Shown: positions 19,274 through 32,637, counted from the stretch's first letter. The stretch is 64,000 nucleotides of DNA from Atopomonas hussainii (GCF_900109735.1 NZ_FOAS01000002.1:62001-126000), one strand, 5' to 3'. The notes: generated by a model not told the origin, from the sequence alone. Numbers and translations are program-made.

Positions 19274-19876
19274 TTAGCGTTTGTTCGCCGGCAGCAAGCG
19301 GTGCAGACGGGCTTCGAGACGGGTTTTCAGCTCGGCCTCGATTTTCGGCACAAAGTCGTCGATGACTTCTTGCAGAATCAGCTGGGCAGCGGCGCGTAGC
19401 TCGTTCTCTAGCTTGAGTTGGCTGGCCGATAAGCTGGCCGGCGGTTCGTCGTTAAACGTCGCTGGTGGTTGGATATGCCCTTGGCGCAGCGATTCGGCCA
19501 AGGCTTCTTTAATACTGTTGGGGCGTTGCGTAAGTGGGTGGCTGGCCGAACTGCGTGTAGCGGTAATGCCCGGCTCGTTACTCAGCGCCGCAGCGGGTTT
19601 GCTGGGCGTGATAGGCGCCGCAGGTGTTGTGCTGGCTGGCGTGGTGCTGAGCGAGGGCGTGCTGGGTTTGACCGGGGCGGCAGGTGCGCTGACGGAGGGG
19701 CGCGCCGGTGGCACCACTTCATCCAGCAGGGGGATTTCCAGCTGCTCGTCGTCGAGGTCGTCATCCAGCGAATCGGTCAGTAACGGCGGCTCCATAGCCT
19801 GCTCATCCAGCAAGTCGCGGATCGACTCCAGATCATCCAACAACTGATGGGGGGTGTTCGGCGGGCGACGTTGCAT
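19274..19876 (-). CDS. Hypothetical Pro/Ser/Thr-rich protein between holC and valS
   Basis: The 200-residue protein has an acidic N-terminus (LDDLESIRDLLDEQ, DDDLDDEQLEIPLLDE), a long low-complexity Pro/Ala/Ser/Thr middle (residues about 55-110) and a helical C-terminus (LKLENELRAAAQLILQEVIDDFVPKIEAELKTRLEARL). No domain is recognised and there is no signal peptide. It sits 8 bp after holC and before valS, a position conserved in pseudomonads, which supports it being a real gene. Function unknown. Confidence 0.75.
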   Translation of the reverse strand: MQRRPPNTPHQLLDDLESIRDLLDEQAMEPPLLTDSLDDDLDDEQLEIPLLDEVVPPARPSVSAPAAPVKPSTPSLSTTPASTTPAAPITPSKPAAALSNEPGITATRSSASHPLTQRPNSIKEALAESLRQGHIQPPATFNDEPPASLSASQLKLENELRAAAQLILQEVIDDFVPKIEAELKTRLEARLHRLLPANKR

Positions 19877-19884
19877 AGGGCGGC

Positions 19885-21827
<1,943 letters not shown>

Positions 21828-21948
21828 TTACCGGATAATGCCGGCCATTTGGCTGCCTACAGGCAGTGGCCCGGGCGCTGCCGGCGCGTAAACACAATGC
21901 CGGTATTTGAGCGCAGCAACCATGGACTGACAACCCCGGGGGTTGAGA

Positions 21949-23055
21949 GTGATTATTTTTCGTTACCTAACACGCGAAGTTTTGCTGACCTTAAGCGCAG
22001 TGACTGCCGTGCTGTTGGTCATCATTATGAGCGGCCGGTTTATTAAGTATTTGGCTCAAGCCGCACAGGGTGCGTTAGACCCTAGCGTGCTGTTGCTGAT
22101 TATGGGCTACCGCATCCCCGGTTTCTTGCAGCTGATCCTGCCGCTGGGGCTGTTCTTGGGCATCTTGCTGGCCTACGGGCGCTTGTATCTGGAGTCCGAG
22201 ATGTCGGTGCTGACGGCCACCGGCATGAGCCAACAAAAGTTGATGGGCTACACCTTGTGGCCGGCGGCGTTTATCGCCGTGCTGGTGGCTGTGCTGAGCC
22301 TCTACGTGACCCCGCGAGGGGTGCAGCAGGTAGAAGGTCTGCTAGAGGCGCAAAAAAGCCTGACCGAGTTCGATACCTTGCAGGCCGGGCGTTTTCAGTC
22401 GATGAAAAACGGCGAGCGGGTGACGTATACCTCCTCACTGAGCGAAGAGCGTATCGAATTGGGCGGCGTGTTTATTTCTGAGCGTCGCGCCAGTGCTGGC
22501 AGCGAGCGTGGCCCATCGGTATTGGTGGCTGAGCGTGGCCGGCAAGAAATACAGGCCGATGGCAGCCGCTACCTGATTCTGGAAAACGGCTACCGCTATG
22601 ACGGTCATCCCGGTCGCGCCGATTACCGCGTCATTCAATACGATCAATACGGCGTGCTGCTGCCCAAGCCGGGCGTGGCGCAAGAGCTGTCCGAGCGCGA
22701 GGCGTTGCCAAGCCTAGCCCTGCGCGAAAGCACTAATCCGCGTGAGCAAGCCGAGCTGCAATGGCGCATTGCCATGCCTGTGCTAGTCATGGTGGTGGCC
22801 TTATTGGCAGTGCCGCTGGCGAAGGTAAACCCGCGCCAAGGGCGTTACCTGAAACTGCTGCCGGCGATCTTGCTATACATGACGTATCTGGGGCTGTTGA
22901 TTGCGATGCGCGGCTGGATGGAAAAAGGCAAAGTGCCGATGGAAGTAGGCCTCTGGGCTATCCATGCGCTGTTCGCCGGCATTGGCTTGCTGCTGTTGTA
23001 TTGGGAGCCGCTGCGCTTGAAGTGGATGCGTTTGCCGGAGGTGCGCCATGCATAA
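21949..23055 (+). CDS. lptF: LPS export ABC permease LptF
   Basis: LptF with LptG forms the inner-membrane channel of the LptB2FG complex that extracts lipopolysaccharide. The 368-residue protein starts IIFRYLTREVLLTLSAVTAVLL, has three helices, a periplasmic domain of about 160 residues and three more helices (MPVLVMVVALLAVPLAKVNPRQG). Initiation is taken at the GTG at 21949, matching the usual LptF N-terminus. It overlaps lptG by 8 bp. Divergent from pepA over about 150 bp. Confidence 0.95.
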   Translation: MIIFRYLTREVLLTLSAVTAVLLVIIMSGRFIKYLAQAAQGALDPSVLLLIMGYRIPGFLQLILPLGLFLGILLAYGRLYLESEMSVLTATGMSQQKLMGYTLWPAAFIAVLVAVLSLYVTPRGVQQVEGLLEAQKSLTEFDTLQAGRFQSMKNGERVTYTSSLSEERIELGGVFISERRASAGSERGPSVLVAERGRQEIQADGSRYLILENGYRYDGHPGRADYRVIQYDQYGVLLPKPGVAQELSEREALPSLALRESTNPREQAELQWRIAMPVLVMVVALLAVPLAKVNPRQGRYLKLLPAILLYMTYLGLLIAMRGWMEKGKVPMEVGLWAIHALFAGIGLLLLYWEPLRLKWMRLPEVRHA

Positions 23056-24109
23056 GTTAGATCGCTACATTGGCACCACGGTGTTTTTTGCCATTCTGGC
23101 GGTGCTGGGGATTATCACGGCGCTGTCGTTGCTGTTCGCCTTCATCGATGAGCTGGGCGACCTTGAAGGCGCCTACGGCACCGTTGAAGCGCTGCGCTAC
23201 GTAGCGCTGACCGCGCCACGGCGTATGTATGAAATGCTGCCGATGGCGGCGATGATCGGCTGCTTGATCGGTTTAGGCACACTGGCCAGTCATAGCGAGC
23301 TGACCGTGATGCGTGCTTCGGGCGTTTCCATTGGGCGCATCGTCTGGGCAGTGATGAAGCCTATGCTGGTGTTGATGCTGGCGGGTTTGTTGGTCGGCGA
23401 ATACGTTGCCCCGCACACCGAAAGCTTGGCGCAAGGCACGCGCTCGCTGGCGCAAGGTTTGGGCGAAGCGCAAACCGCCAAGCGCGGCGTGTGGCACCGT
23501 GAAGGAGATGAATACATCCACATCAACGCGGTGCAACCCGGCGGCAAGCTGTTTGGCGTCACGCGGTATCGTTTTGATGCCGAGCGCAAGTTGCAGGCAT
23601 CCAGCTTTGCCAAGCGTGCGATTCACCAAGATGGCTACTGGCTGTTGGAAGACGTGAAGGAAACCCGCTTCTTGGGCGAAAGCGCCGAAGTGGTCACTCG
23701 TGAGCAGGAGCGCTGGGCGGTGGAGTTGTCGCCCGATTTGCTGGCGACCGTGAGTGCTCAGCCGGACGCGCTATCGATCACAGGCCTGTGGTCGTATATC
23801 GGCTATCTGGGCGAGCAGGGCTTGAACAATGGCAGCTACCGCTTGGCCTTCTGGACCAAAGTGCTGCAGCCCTTAGTCACTGCCGCGTTGGTGATGCTGG
23901 CCATCTCGTTCGTCTTCGGCCCGCTGCGTTCGGTCACGCTGGGGCAGCGAGTGTTTACCGGCGTAGTCGTGGGCTTCGTGTTCCGCATCGCGCAAGACTT
24001 GCTCGGCCCGTCGAGCTTGGTCTTCGGCTTTCCGCCGCTCTTGGCGGTGCTGGGGCCGGCGGCGCTCTGTGCGCTGGTCGGGGCTATCCTGCTCAGGCGA
24101 GCGGGCTAA
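23048..24109 (+). CDS. lptG: LPS export ABC permease LptG
   Basis: The 353-residue partner of LptF has the usual start LDRYIGTTVFFAIL, six predicted helices with a central periplasmic beta-jellyroll-like part, and the coupling segment ELTVMRASGVSIGRI facing LptB. Its start overlaps the lptF end, so the two are co-translated. A strong bidirectional terminator follows. Confidence 0.95.
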   Translation: MHKLDRYIGTTVFFAILAVLGIITALSLLFAFIDELGDLEGAYGTVEALRYVALTAPRRMYEMLPMAAMIGCLIGLGTLASHSELTVMRASGVSIGRIVWAVMKPMLVLMLAGLLVGEYVAPHTESLAQGTRSLAQGLGEAQTAKRGVWHREGDEYIHINAVQPGGKLFGVTRYRFDAERKLQASSFAKRAIHQDGYWLLEDVKETRFLGESAEVVTREQERWAVELSPDLLATVSAQPDALSITGLWSYIGYLGEQGLNNGSYRLAFWTKVLQPLVTAALVMLAISFVFGPLRSVTLGQRVFTGVVVGFVFRIAQDLLGPSSLVFGFPPLLAVLGPAALCALVGAILLRRAG

Positions 24110-24116
24110 GCGAGAC

Positions 24117-24158
24117 AAAAAACAACAAGGGCTGCGATTGCAGCCCTTGTTGTTTTTT
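24117..24158. terminator. Bidirectional terminator between lptG and the RDD gene
   Basis: AACAACAAGGGCTGC pairs perfectly with GCAGCCCTTGTTGTT around GATT, with A- and T-runs extending both arms. It serves lptG (+) and the RDD gene (-). Confidence 0.92.
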
Positions 24159-24655
24159 CAGTTACCGTTTTTCTTCGGTAGGCGCACGACCACGCTTTCT
24201 GAGTAGCTGTCGTGCCAAGTTAGCTGGTCTTTGCTCCATAGCATCCAGAAAAAGCCTAGGCCGCCAGCGAGCCATGAAGGAATCGCCACTAAGAAGCGCA
24301 GCAGTGCCTGCATCAGGCTAATGGCGCTGCCATCGCGGTTCTGCACGCGCAGGTTCCACGCCTGCATGCCGAGGGTTTGCCCGTTACGCGTCCAAAACAG
24401 CGCAAAGAAGCCAAATAACCCCATAAACACCAAGCTGGCCAGCAAAGGGTCGCGGTCGAGCATGCCGGCTTGCGACATCTGCATGAGCTGCTCACTACCG
24501 TAAATGGCGCGCAAAAAGCCTTGCTGGTAGATCAGGGTGATCACCATGGCGATGGCGGTACAGAGTAAAAAGTCATACAGCGCAGCGGCTAAACGGCGAA
24601 TCAAGCCGGCGCGGGGGAAATCGCCTTGCAGTTTGAAGTAACGACGCTGCGACAT
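24158..24655 (-). CDS. RDD family membrane protein
   Basis: The 165-residue protein has RDD features: GLIRRLAAALYDFLL (Arg and Asp in the first helix), FWTRNGQTLGMQAWNLRVQ and LLRFLVAIPSWLAGG. Three or four membrane helices. RDD proteins are poorly characterised; some affect ion or LPS homeostasis. The ATG at 24655 is used; the frame runs open upstream through a tRNA gene and that part is not coding. It lies 62 bp after tRNA-Leu on the same strand and may be read from the same promoter. Confidence 0.85.
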   Translation of the reverse strand: MSQRRYFKLQGDFPRAGLIRRLAAALYDFLLCTAIAMVITLIYQQGFLRAIYGSEQLMQMSQAGMLDRDPLLASLVFMGLFGFFALFWTRNGQTLGMQAWNLRVQNRDGSAISLMQALLRFLVAIPSWLAGGLGFFWMLWSKDQLTWHDSYSESVVVRLPKKNGN

Positions 24656-24717
24656 GCTGGCTCCCAAAGTGGCCTTTGGGCTAGCGGGGGTGCCCAATGG
24701 GCTAGAGAAAAAGAGGA

Positions 24718-24804
24718 TGGTGCCCGGGGTCGGACTCGAACCGACACGTTGTCGCCAACGGGGGATTTTGAATCCCCTGCGTCTACCAATTTCGCCACCC
24801 GGGC
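24718..24804 (-). tRNA. tRNA-Leu (anticodon CAA)
   Basis: On the minus strand a cloverleaf of 87 bases is seen: acceptor GCCCGGG/CCCGGGC, D-arm with ATTGGTAGAC, anticodon stem GGGGA/TCCCC around the loop TTCAAAA (anticodon CAA, reading UUG), a long variable arm, the T-loop GGTTCGAGTCC and an encoded CCA end. The long variable arm marks it as a class II tRNA, fitting leucine. Confidence 0.95.
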
Positions 24805-24963
24805 TTTGCAAGTGCCTGATTGCGTTAGCGAATCAGTTTGCGAGGAGGCAATGGCGGCGAAGTATAGGGAGGCCATGACGGTCGGTCAATCACCTTGCAT
24901 GACGAAAAACACGCTTTCCGGTAAGCTTGCCGCCTTTTTTAACGCTGCAAGCCTTTAATCATC

Positions 24964-27161
<2,198 letters not shown>

Positions 27162-27191
27162 TTTGATGACTAAACCCTTAGGAGTTACCCA

Positions 27192-27530
27192 ATGAGCTTT
27201 ATCCCCGCAGCCTATGCTGAAACCGCCGCTGCAGCGCCTGCCGCTGGTCCTGCCGGTACTGGCATGGAGTGGATTTTCCTGATCGGTTTCGTGGTCATCT
27301 TCTATCTGATGATCTGGCGTCCGCAGGCTAAGCGTGCCAAAGAGCACAAAACCCTGATTTCTAGCCTGAACAAGGGCGACGAAGTAGTGACCAGCGGCGG
27401 CATCGTGGGCAAAGTCACCAAAGTCACCGACGACTACATCGCGGTAGAAATTTCCGACAATGTCGAAATCAAGTTCCAAAAAGGCGCTGTCGTAGCAGCC
27501 CTGCCGAAAGGCACCTTGAAAGGCATCTAA
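27192..27530 (+). CDS. yajC: Sec translocase accessory subunit YajC
   Basis: The 112-residue protein has one membrane helix (MEWIFLIGFVVIFYLMIWRPQAKRAKEH) after an Ala-rich periplasmic start, and the cytosolic small domain KGDEVVTSGGIVGKVTKVTDDYIAVEI. YajC associates with SecDF. TTAGGAG precedes the ATG. Confidence 0.95.
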   Translation: MSFIPAAYAETAAAAPAAGPAGTGMEWIFLIGFVVIFYLMIWRPQAKRAKEHKTLISSLNKGDEVVTSGGIVGKVTKVTDDYIAVEISDNVEIKFQKGAVVAALPKGTLKGI

Positions 27531-27551
27531 GTCGGCCGCATATCGGTACAC

Positions 27552-27575
27552 CACGGGGCGCAACAGCGCCCCGTG
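27552..27575 (+). other. Strong hairpin in the yajC-secD spacer
   Basis: CACGGGGCGC pairs perfectly with GCGCCCCGTG around AACA, 21 bases after yajC, with no U-tract. The spacer is 177 bp long, unusually wide for this operon, and may hold an attenuator, processing site or a secondary promoter for secD. Confidence 0.6.
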
Positions 27576-27707
27576 TCATAAGCACGCCAAAAACCGCGCG
27601 TGCACGCAATGCGTCGTAAAGCGCCCGCTTTGCACGGAGGCGCCGCCGGACAGGGACCGGCCGCACAGGCTAGGGCAACCTAGTAGAGATAAGAAAAAAG
27701 GTCAGTC

Positions 27708-29570
27708 ATGCTCAACAAATACCCGTTGTGGAAGTACCTGATGATCCTGATGGTGATGGCCATCGGGGTGATTTATTCGCTGCCCAACCTGTACCCGGAT
27801 GACCCGGCGGTACAGATTACCGGCGCGAAAACCACCACCAGCGTGTCGCAAACGCAGGTGGATCAGGCCATTAAAGCGCTGGAAAAAGCCGGCATTGCGG
27901 TTAAGCACACCGAGCTTGGCAGCAAAAACGTCCTGCTGCGCTTAAACGACATGGCTGACCAGCTGCCAGCCAAAGAAGCCATTCGCCGTGTACTGGGCGA
28001 TGACTTCGTGGTGGCGCTGAACTTGGCACCGACCACCCCCGAGTGGCTGCTGGATTTAGGCGCCACGCCGATGAAGCTCGGTCTGGACTTGTCCGGTGGT
28101 GTGCACTTTCTGCTGGAAGTGGACATGGACAAAGCCGTGGCCTCGCGCTTGAAAATCGCCGAAGGCGAAATCAAGAGCCTGCTGCGTAAAGAAAAGCTGC
28201 GCTACCGCACCCTGCCGCCGGTGGATAACGCTTTCCAGCTGGGCTTCCGCAGCAGCGACGAGCTCGAGCAAGCGCGCCAGTTGATCAGCAAACAGTTTGG
28301 TTTGGATTACGAGCTTACCGACAGCAACCGCGACAAGCTCGAAGTGCTGCGTGTGGCCATGAGCCAAGCCAAGTACCAAGAGATTCGCGAATACGCCATT
28401 AAGCAGAACCTTACCACCGTGCGTAACCGGGTGAACGAGCTGGGCGTGTCCGAGCCGCTGGTGCAGCGCCAAGGCGCCAACCGCATCGTGGTTGAGCTGC
28501 CGGGCGTGCAAGACACCGCCGAGGCCAAGCGTATTCTGGGCAAGACCGCTAACTTGGAGTTCCGTCTGCAAGCCGAGCGCGATGCCAGCAAAGCCAGCAC
28601 CGAAGACTTCGAACGTCGCGATGGCGGCATGCCAGCCACCCTTGAGCGCGCGGTAATCCTCACCGGCGACCAAGTGACTGATGCGCAAGCCAGCTTCGAC
28701 GAAAACGGCCGTCCGCAGGTGAACATTCGCCTCGATGGCCGTGGCGGCGACATGATGAACCGCGCCACCCGTCACAATGTGGGTCGTAGCATGGCGGTGC
28801 TATTTATTGAGCAGCAGCCGGTTACCCGTTACGTGAAAGAAACCGTCGATGGCGTCGAGAAAGAAGTCGCTGTCACCAGCTTTAAAGAAGAGAAAAAGAT
28901 CATCTCGCTGGCGACCATTCAGTCGCCGCTGGGTTCGAGCTTCCGCATCACCGGCCTCGACGGCCCGGGCGAGTCTTCTGAGCTGGCGCTGCTGCTGCGC
29001 GCCGGTGGTTTGGCCGCACCGATGCACTTCGCTGAAGAACGCACCATCGGCCCAAGCTTAGGTGCCGAGAACATCGCCTTGGGTGTTGAAGCGTCGAAGT
29101 GGGGCTTGCTGTTTGTCGCCCTCTTTATGCTCGCGCTGTATCGCTTCTTCGGCGTGCTGGCGAGCGTGGCGCTGGCCTTCAATATGCTGATGCTGGTGGC
29201 CTTTATGTCCATCTTCAATGCCACCCTGACGCTGCCGGGTATCGCCGGTATCGTGCTGACCATGGGTATGGCGGTGGACGCCAACGTGCTGATCTTCTCG
29301 CGTATTCGCGAAGAAATCGCCAATGGCATGAGTATTCAACGTGCCATTCATGAAGGCTTCGACCGCGCCACCTCGGCGATTATCGACGGTAACCTGACCA
29401 CCTTGCTGGTTGGCGTGATCCTGTTCGCTATGGGTAGCGGCCCGATCAAGGGCTTCGCTGTTACGCTGTCGATCGGCATTCTCACCTCGATGTTCACCGC
29501 CATTGTGGTAACACGCGGCATGGTCAACCTGATTTTCGGTGGCCGTGACCTTAAGAAGCTGTGGATTTGA
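27708..29570 (+). CDS. secD: Protein translocase subunit SecD
   Basis: SecD and SecF use the proton gradient to help pull exported proteins through SecYEG. The 620-residue protein has an N-terminal helix, the D1 block LGLDLSGGVHFLLEVD near residue 124, a large periplasmic head and five C-terminal helices with the conserved GMAVDANVLIFSRIREE block. AAGAAAAAAGG lies upstream of the ATG. secF follows 10 bp later. Confidence 0.97.
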   Translation: MLNKYPLWKYLMILMVMAIGVIYSLPNLYPDDPAVQITGAKTTTSVSQTQVDQAIKALEKAGIAVKHTELGSKNVLLRLNDMADQLPAKEAIRRVLGDDFVVALNLAPTTPEWLLDLGATPMKLGLDLSGGVHFLLEVDMDKAVASRLKIAEGEIKSLLRKEKLRYRTLPPVDNAFQLGFRSSDELEQARQLISKQFGLDYELTDSNRDKLEVLRVAMSQAKYQEIREYAIKQNLTTVRNRVNELGVSEPLVQRQGANRIVVELPGVQDTAEAKRILGKTANLEFRLQAERDASKASTEDFERRDGGMPATLERAVILTGDQVTDAQASFDENGRPQVNIRLDGRGGDMMNRATRHNVGRSMAVLFIEQQPVTRYVKETVDGVEKEVAVTSFKEEKKIISLATIQSPLGSSFRITGLDGPGESSELALLLRAGGLAAPMHFAEERTIGPSLGAENIALGVEASKWGLLFVALFMLALYRFFGVLASVALAFNMLMLVAFMSIFNATLTLPGIAGIVLTMGMAVDANVLIFSRIREEIANGMSIQRAIHEGFDRATSAIIDGNLTTLLVGVILFAMGSGPIKGFAVTLSIGILTSMFTAIVVTRGMVNLIFGGRDLKKLWI

Positions 29571-29580
29571 GGGCCTGAGC

Positions 29581-30492
29581 ATGCAAAAGCGCATTATTAA
29601 TTTTATGGGCCTGCGCAATATTGCGATTGGCCTGACCTTGTTGTTCACCTTGGTGGGTTTGGGCAGTTTGGCGGTGAAGGGCCTGAATTTTGGCCTCGAC
29701 TTCACCGGCGGTGCCTTGGTTGAGCTGCAATACGATCAACCTGCCGAGCTGGATGCCATTCGTGGTCAACTGCGTGAAGCCGGTTACCCCGATGCCGTGG
29801 TGCAGAACTTTGGTGCCACCACCGACGTGGTGGTGCGTATTCAAAGTGAAGACGCCTCGCTGGGTTACGAAGTGGCCGAGGCCTTGCGCAAAGCTGACAC
29901 TAGCAAAGCGCTGGAAGTGAAAAAGGTCGAGTTTATCGGCCCGCAAGTGGGTGAAGAGCTACGCGACCAGGGCGGCATCGGCATGCTGCTGGCCATGTTT
30001 GGCGTGATGCTCTACGTGGTATTCCGCTTCCAGTGGAAGTTCGCCATCGGCTCGCTGGTCACCCTGCTGCACGACGTGATCATCGTGCTGGGTGTGTTCG
30101 CCTTCTTTGGCTGGACGTTCGACCTCACCGTGCTGGCGGCGATTCTGGCCATCATCGGTTACTCGCTGAACGACACCATCGTGGTTTACGACCGTGTGCG
30201 CGAGAACATGCGCATTTTGCGTAAGGCGGATTTGATCGAGAACATCAACATCTCCACCACGCAAACTTTGCTGCGTACCACCGCAACCTCGGTCTCGACC
30301 TTGCTGGCCGTACTGGCGCTGCTGTTCTTCGGCGGCGAAAACCTGTGGGGCTTCGCCATGGCGCTGACCATCGGTGTGATCGTCGGTACTTACTCGTCGG
30401 TGTACGTGTCGAGCGTGTTCCTTATCTGGACTAACTTGACCCGCGAAGACCTGATTCCGCCACAAGTGGAAGAGGTCGACGAGACGCCGTAG
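29581..30492 (+). CDS. secF: Protein translocase subunit SecF
   Basis: The 303-residue partner of SecD has LNFGLDFTGGALVELQYD after the first helix and the SecF signature IIGYSLNDTIVVYDRVREN in the membrane part. The ATG at 29581 is chosen because it matches the usual SecF N-terminus; the longer frame starts within secD. The operon ends at the terminator after it. Confidence 0.97.
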   Translation: MQKRIINFMGLRNIAIGLTLLFTLVGLGSLAVKGLNFGLDFTGGALVELQYDQPAELDAIRGQLREAGYPDAVVQNFGATTDVVVRIQSEDASLGYEVAEALRKADTSKALEVKKVEFIGPQVGEELRDQGGIGMLLAMFGVMLYVVFRFQWKFAIGSLVTLLHDVIIVLGVFAFFGWTFDLTVLAAILAIIGYSLNDTIVVYDRVRENMRILRKADLIENINISTTQTLLRTTATSVSTLLAVLALLFFGGENLWGFAMALTIGVIVGTYSSVYVSSVFLIWTNLTREDLIPPQVEEVDETP

Positions 30493-30522
30493 ATACGTGT
30501 GGTCATCGGTTTGTTCTACTGA

Positions 30523-30554
30523 GCCCTGCGAGGAATTACTCCCGCAGGGCTTTT
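30523..30554 (+). terminator. Terminator of the sec operon
   Basis: GCCCTGCG at 30523-30530 pairs with CGCAGGGC at 30543-30550, followed by TTTT. Confidence 0.85.
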
Positions 30555-30733
30555 GCGTTAAATGCTGGTTGCTATTACATGCTTATGGCTTTCCTTATTG
30601 CTAAAAGGCATAGTCAAGGCGTGTGAGTGCGCACATTGCCGGTGCCTTGGCGCTGGCAAAGTTACCGCTAGCTGCCATGCTTACAGGCAGCGCCCATCAT
30701 CGTTTGGCGGTCTGGTCTCACAAGGAGAGTTGC

Positions 30734-31297
30734 ATGAAACCCTGGCGTTTGTTGGTTCTTGGCGTGGCCCTGGTGTTGCAGGGGTGTTTGGTCAGCTTTA
30801 AAGAGCCGCTGCCGCAGGCCGAGCGTGCGCCAGTGCATTTGCTGGGTGTTTGGACGCGGGTTGATGAGTGGGGCGATAAGCTGTTTTTAGACCTGCGCCG
30901 GGTGGGCAACAACCAGTACCGCGCCTTGGCGTATGTGAACTCACCGAAAAATACGCAAACCCGCGAGCAATACAGCTTCATCGTTAATCATCGTGGCAGC
31001 CGCTGGTATTTGTCCGCAGGCTTGCCGAAAAGCTTGGGCGGCAATTATGTCTTGGCGGGTTTCGAGCTGAATAAACACGATGAGTTGGTGATTTATAACC
31101 TCGATGTCGATCGCCTGCTGCAAGAGCTGGAGATGGGCACGCTCAGCGGTGAGCTGGTCGAAACACCGCATGGTGATGGCGCCCTGATTAGCGAAGATTG
31201 GGACAAAGTGTTCAGTTATCTGGATGATCCCGCCAATGCCGATATTTTTATCGAAGTAGCCCGTTACGAGCGGGTTACTCAGGCCGATCAGGAGTGA
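30734..31297 (+). CDS. Putative lipoprotein of unknown function
   Basis: The 187-residue protein begins with a lipoprotein signal MKPWRLLVLGVALVLQGC; the cysteine after LVLQG is the probable lipidation site. The mature part has no domain I recognise; it contains LLGVWTRVDEWGDKLFLDLRRVG, resembling small periplasmic beta-rich domains. AAGGAG precedes the ATG. The stop lies two bases before the start of the QEGLA-motif gene, and its last codons carry that gene's ribosome-binding site, so the two are likely co-transcribed. The 180 bp upstream hold its promoter and no other gene. Confidence 0.75.
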   Translation: MKPWRLLVLGVALVLQGCLVSFKEPLPQAERAPVHLLGVWTRVDEWGDKLFLDLRRVGNNQYRALAYVNSPKNTQTREQYSFIVNHRGSRWYLSAGLPKSLGGNYVLAGFELNKHDELVIYNLDVDRLLQELEMGTLSGELVETPHGDGALISEDWDKVFSYLDDPANADIFIEVARYERVTQADQE

Positions 31298-31299
31298 CC

Positions 31300-32592
31300 G
31301 TGGCCAAAAAGAAATTGAATGAGTACCAGCAAACGGTGCGTGACCTGTCTGATCGCATCGTTGAGGCGCAGTCGCCAATCCGTGTGCTAGACGCGATTAA
31401 GTGGGATGACAGCGTAAAGGCTGAGTTTTTTAAGCATAAAGCCAAAGAGCTGCCCAAAATCGACAAAAGCTACTACGCCAACTCGGCGCTATCGTTCGAT
31501 AGCGAAGCGAAGAAGCTGCAATTCCAAGAGATTGAACGCGACATCACCCGCCAGCTCGGGCAGTTCAATCCGGTAGGGCAAATCATGCGCCGTATGTGCC
31601 GTGAGTACCGCATGGTGGTGCGCATGCTGGAGGCACGCGGTACGCCGGATATGGGGCTGATCTCGCAAGAGCTGTATGGCTCGGCTTCCGATGCGTTCCA
31701 TGCCGGTGACCCCACCCTATCGGACCTAGGCATGATGCTTTCGGAGGCACTGCAAAATATCTCCGACCGCAGCGACTTGGTTGACGAGCCCAAAGACTTA
31801 AACGCCAAACAAGCGGTCAAGATGCTCCAAGAGCGTCTGAACAAGAGTTTTGGCGAGGCCGAAGGCACGATTCGCGTGTTTGAGTCCGACGGCATTCTGG
31901 CGGATGCCGCAGCCGGTGCCGACTACATCAAGATTCGCAGCGATGCCATGTTCAACGAGCGCGATATTCGCGTACTCGAAGTGCATGAAGGTCTAGTGCA
32001 CGTGGGCACCACGCTGAATGGCCAAGCGCAGCCGATCTGCACTTTCTTGGCTAAAGGCCCGCCGTCATCGACCATCACCCAAGAAGGCTTGGCGATCCTG
32101 ATGGAGGTGTTTTCGTTTGCCTCGTACCCGTCCCGGTTGCGCAAACTCACCAACCGCACTCGGGCCATTCACATGGCGGAAGAGGGCGGTGATTTCCTCG
32201 ATATCTACCGCTTTTACTTGGATGAGGGCTATAACGAGGACGACTCGTTCACCAATGCCAGTCGGGTATTCCGTGGCTCCACGCCGAATGGGCAGCCATT
32301 TACCAAAGACCTGTCGTACACCAAGGGTTTTATCATGGTGTACAACTTCATCCAGTTTGCCGTGCGTAAGGGCAAGCTTGACCGCATCCCGTTGCTGTTC
32401 TGCGGTAAAACCACCTTGGAAGACATGCGCACGCTGAGCCAATTGGTCGAAGAGGGCTTAGTGGTACCGCCTCAGGTGCTGCCGCCGCAAATGCGCGATT
32501 TGAATGCTTTGTCGGCGTGGATGTGTTTCTCCAATTTCTTGAACCATTTGAGCTTGGATCGCATCGAAGCGGATTACGCCAATATTCTTTAA
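31300..32592 (+). CDS. DUF1704/QEGLA-motif putative zinc peptidase
   Basis: The 430-residue protein has the family hallmark QEGLA (TITQEGLAILMEV, Glu262) and an upstream HEGLVH at residues 229-234. These form an HExxxH zinc motif with a third Glu ligand, the arrangement seen in the DUF1704 relatives that include the eukaryotic tubulin tyrosine carboxypeptidase MATCAP. Bacterial members are often labelled 'flavohemoglobin expression-modulating', on thin grounds. GTG at 31300 is preferred to GTG at 31294 because AGGAG then has a five-base spacing. Substrate unknown; no signal peptide. Confidence 0.85.
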   Translation: MAKKKLNEYQQTVRDLSDRIVEAQSPIRVLDAIKWDDSVKAEFFKHKAKELPKIDKSYYANSALSFDSEAKKLQFQEIERDITRQLGQFNPVGQIMRRMCREYRMVVRMLEARGTPDMGLISQELYGSASDAFHAGDPTLSDLGMMLSEALQNISDRSDLVDEPKDLNAKQAVKMLQERLNKSFGEAEGTIRVFESDGILADAAAGADYIKIRSDAMFNERDIRVLEVHEGLVHVGTTLNGQAQPICTFLAKGPPSSTITQEGLAILMEVFSFASYPSRLRKLTNRTRAIHMAEEGGDFLDIYRFYLDEGYNEDDSFTNASRVFRGSTPNGQPFTKDLSYTKGFIMVYNFIQFAVRKGKLDRIPLLFCGKTTLEDMRTLSQLVEEGLVVPPQVLPPQMRDLNALSAWMCFSNFLNHLSLDRIEADYANIL

Positions 32593-32602
32593 GGGTGCCG
32601 CC

Positions 32603-32637
32603 AAGCCTGCTCTGACGTGCGTTGGAGCAGGCTTTTT
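32603..32637 (+). terminator. Terminator after the QEGLA-motif gene
   Basis: AAGCCTGCTC pairs perfectly with GAGCAGGCTT around a 12-base loop and runs into T5. Confidence 0.9.

Noticed and set aside
24655-24811. N-terminal extension of the RDD protein
   Set aside because: This stretch reads through the tRNA-Leu gene; the RDD protein starts at 24655.
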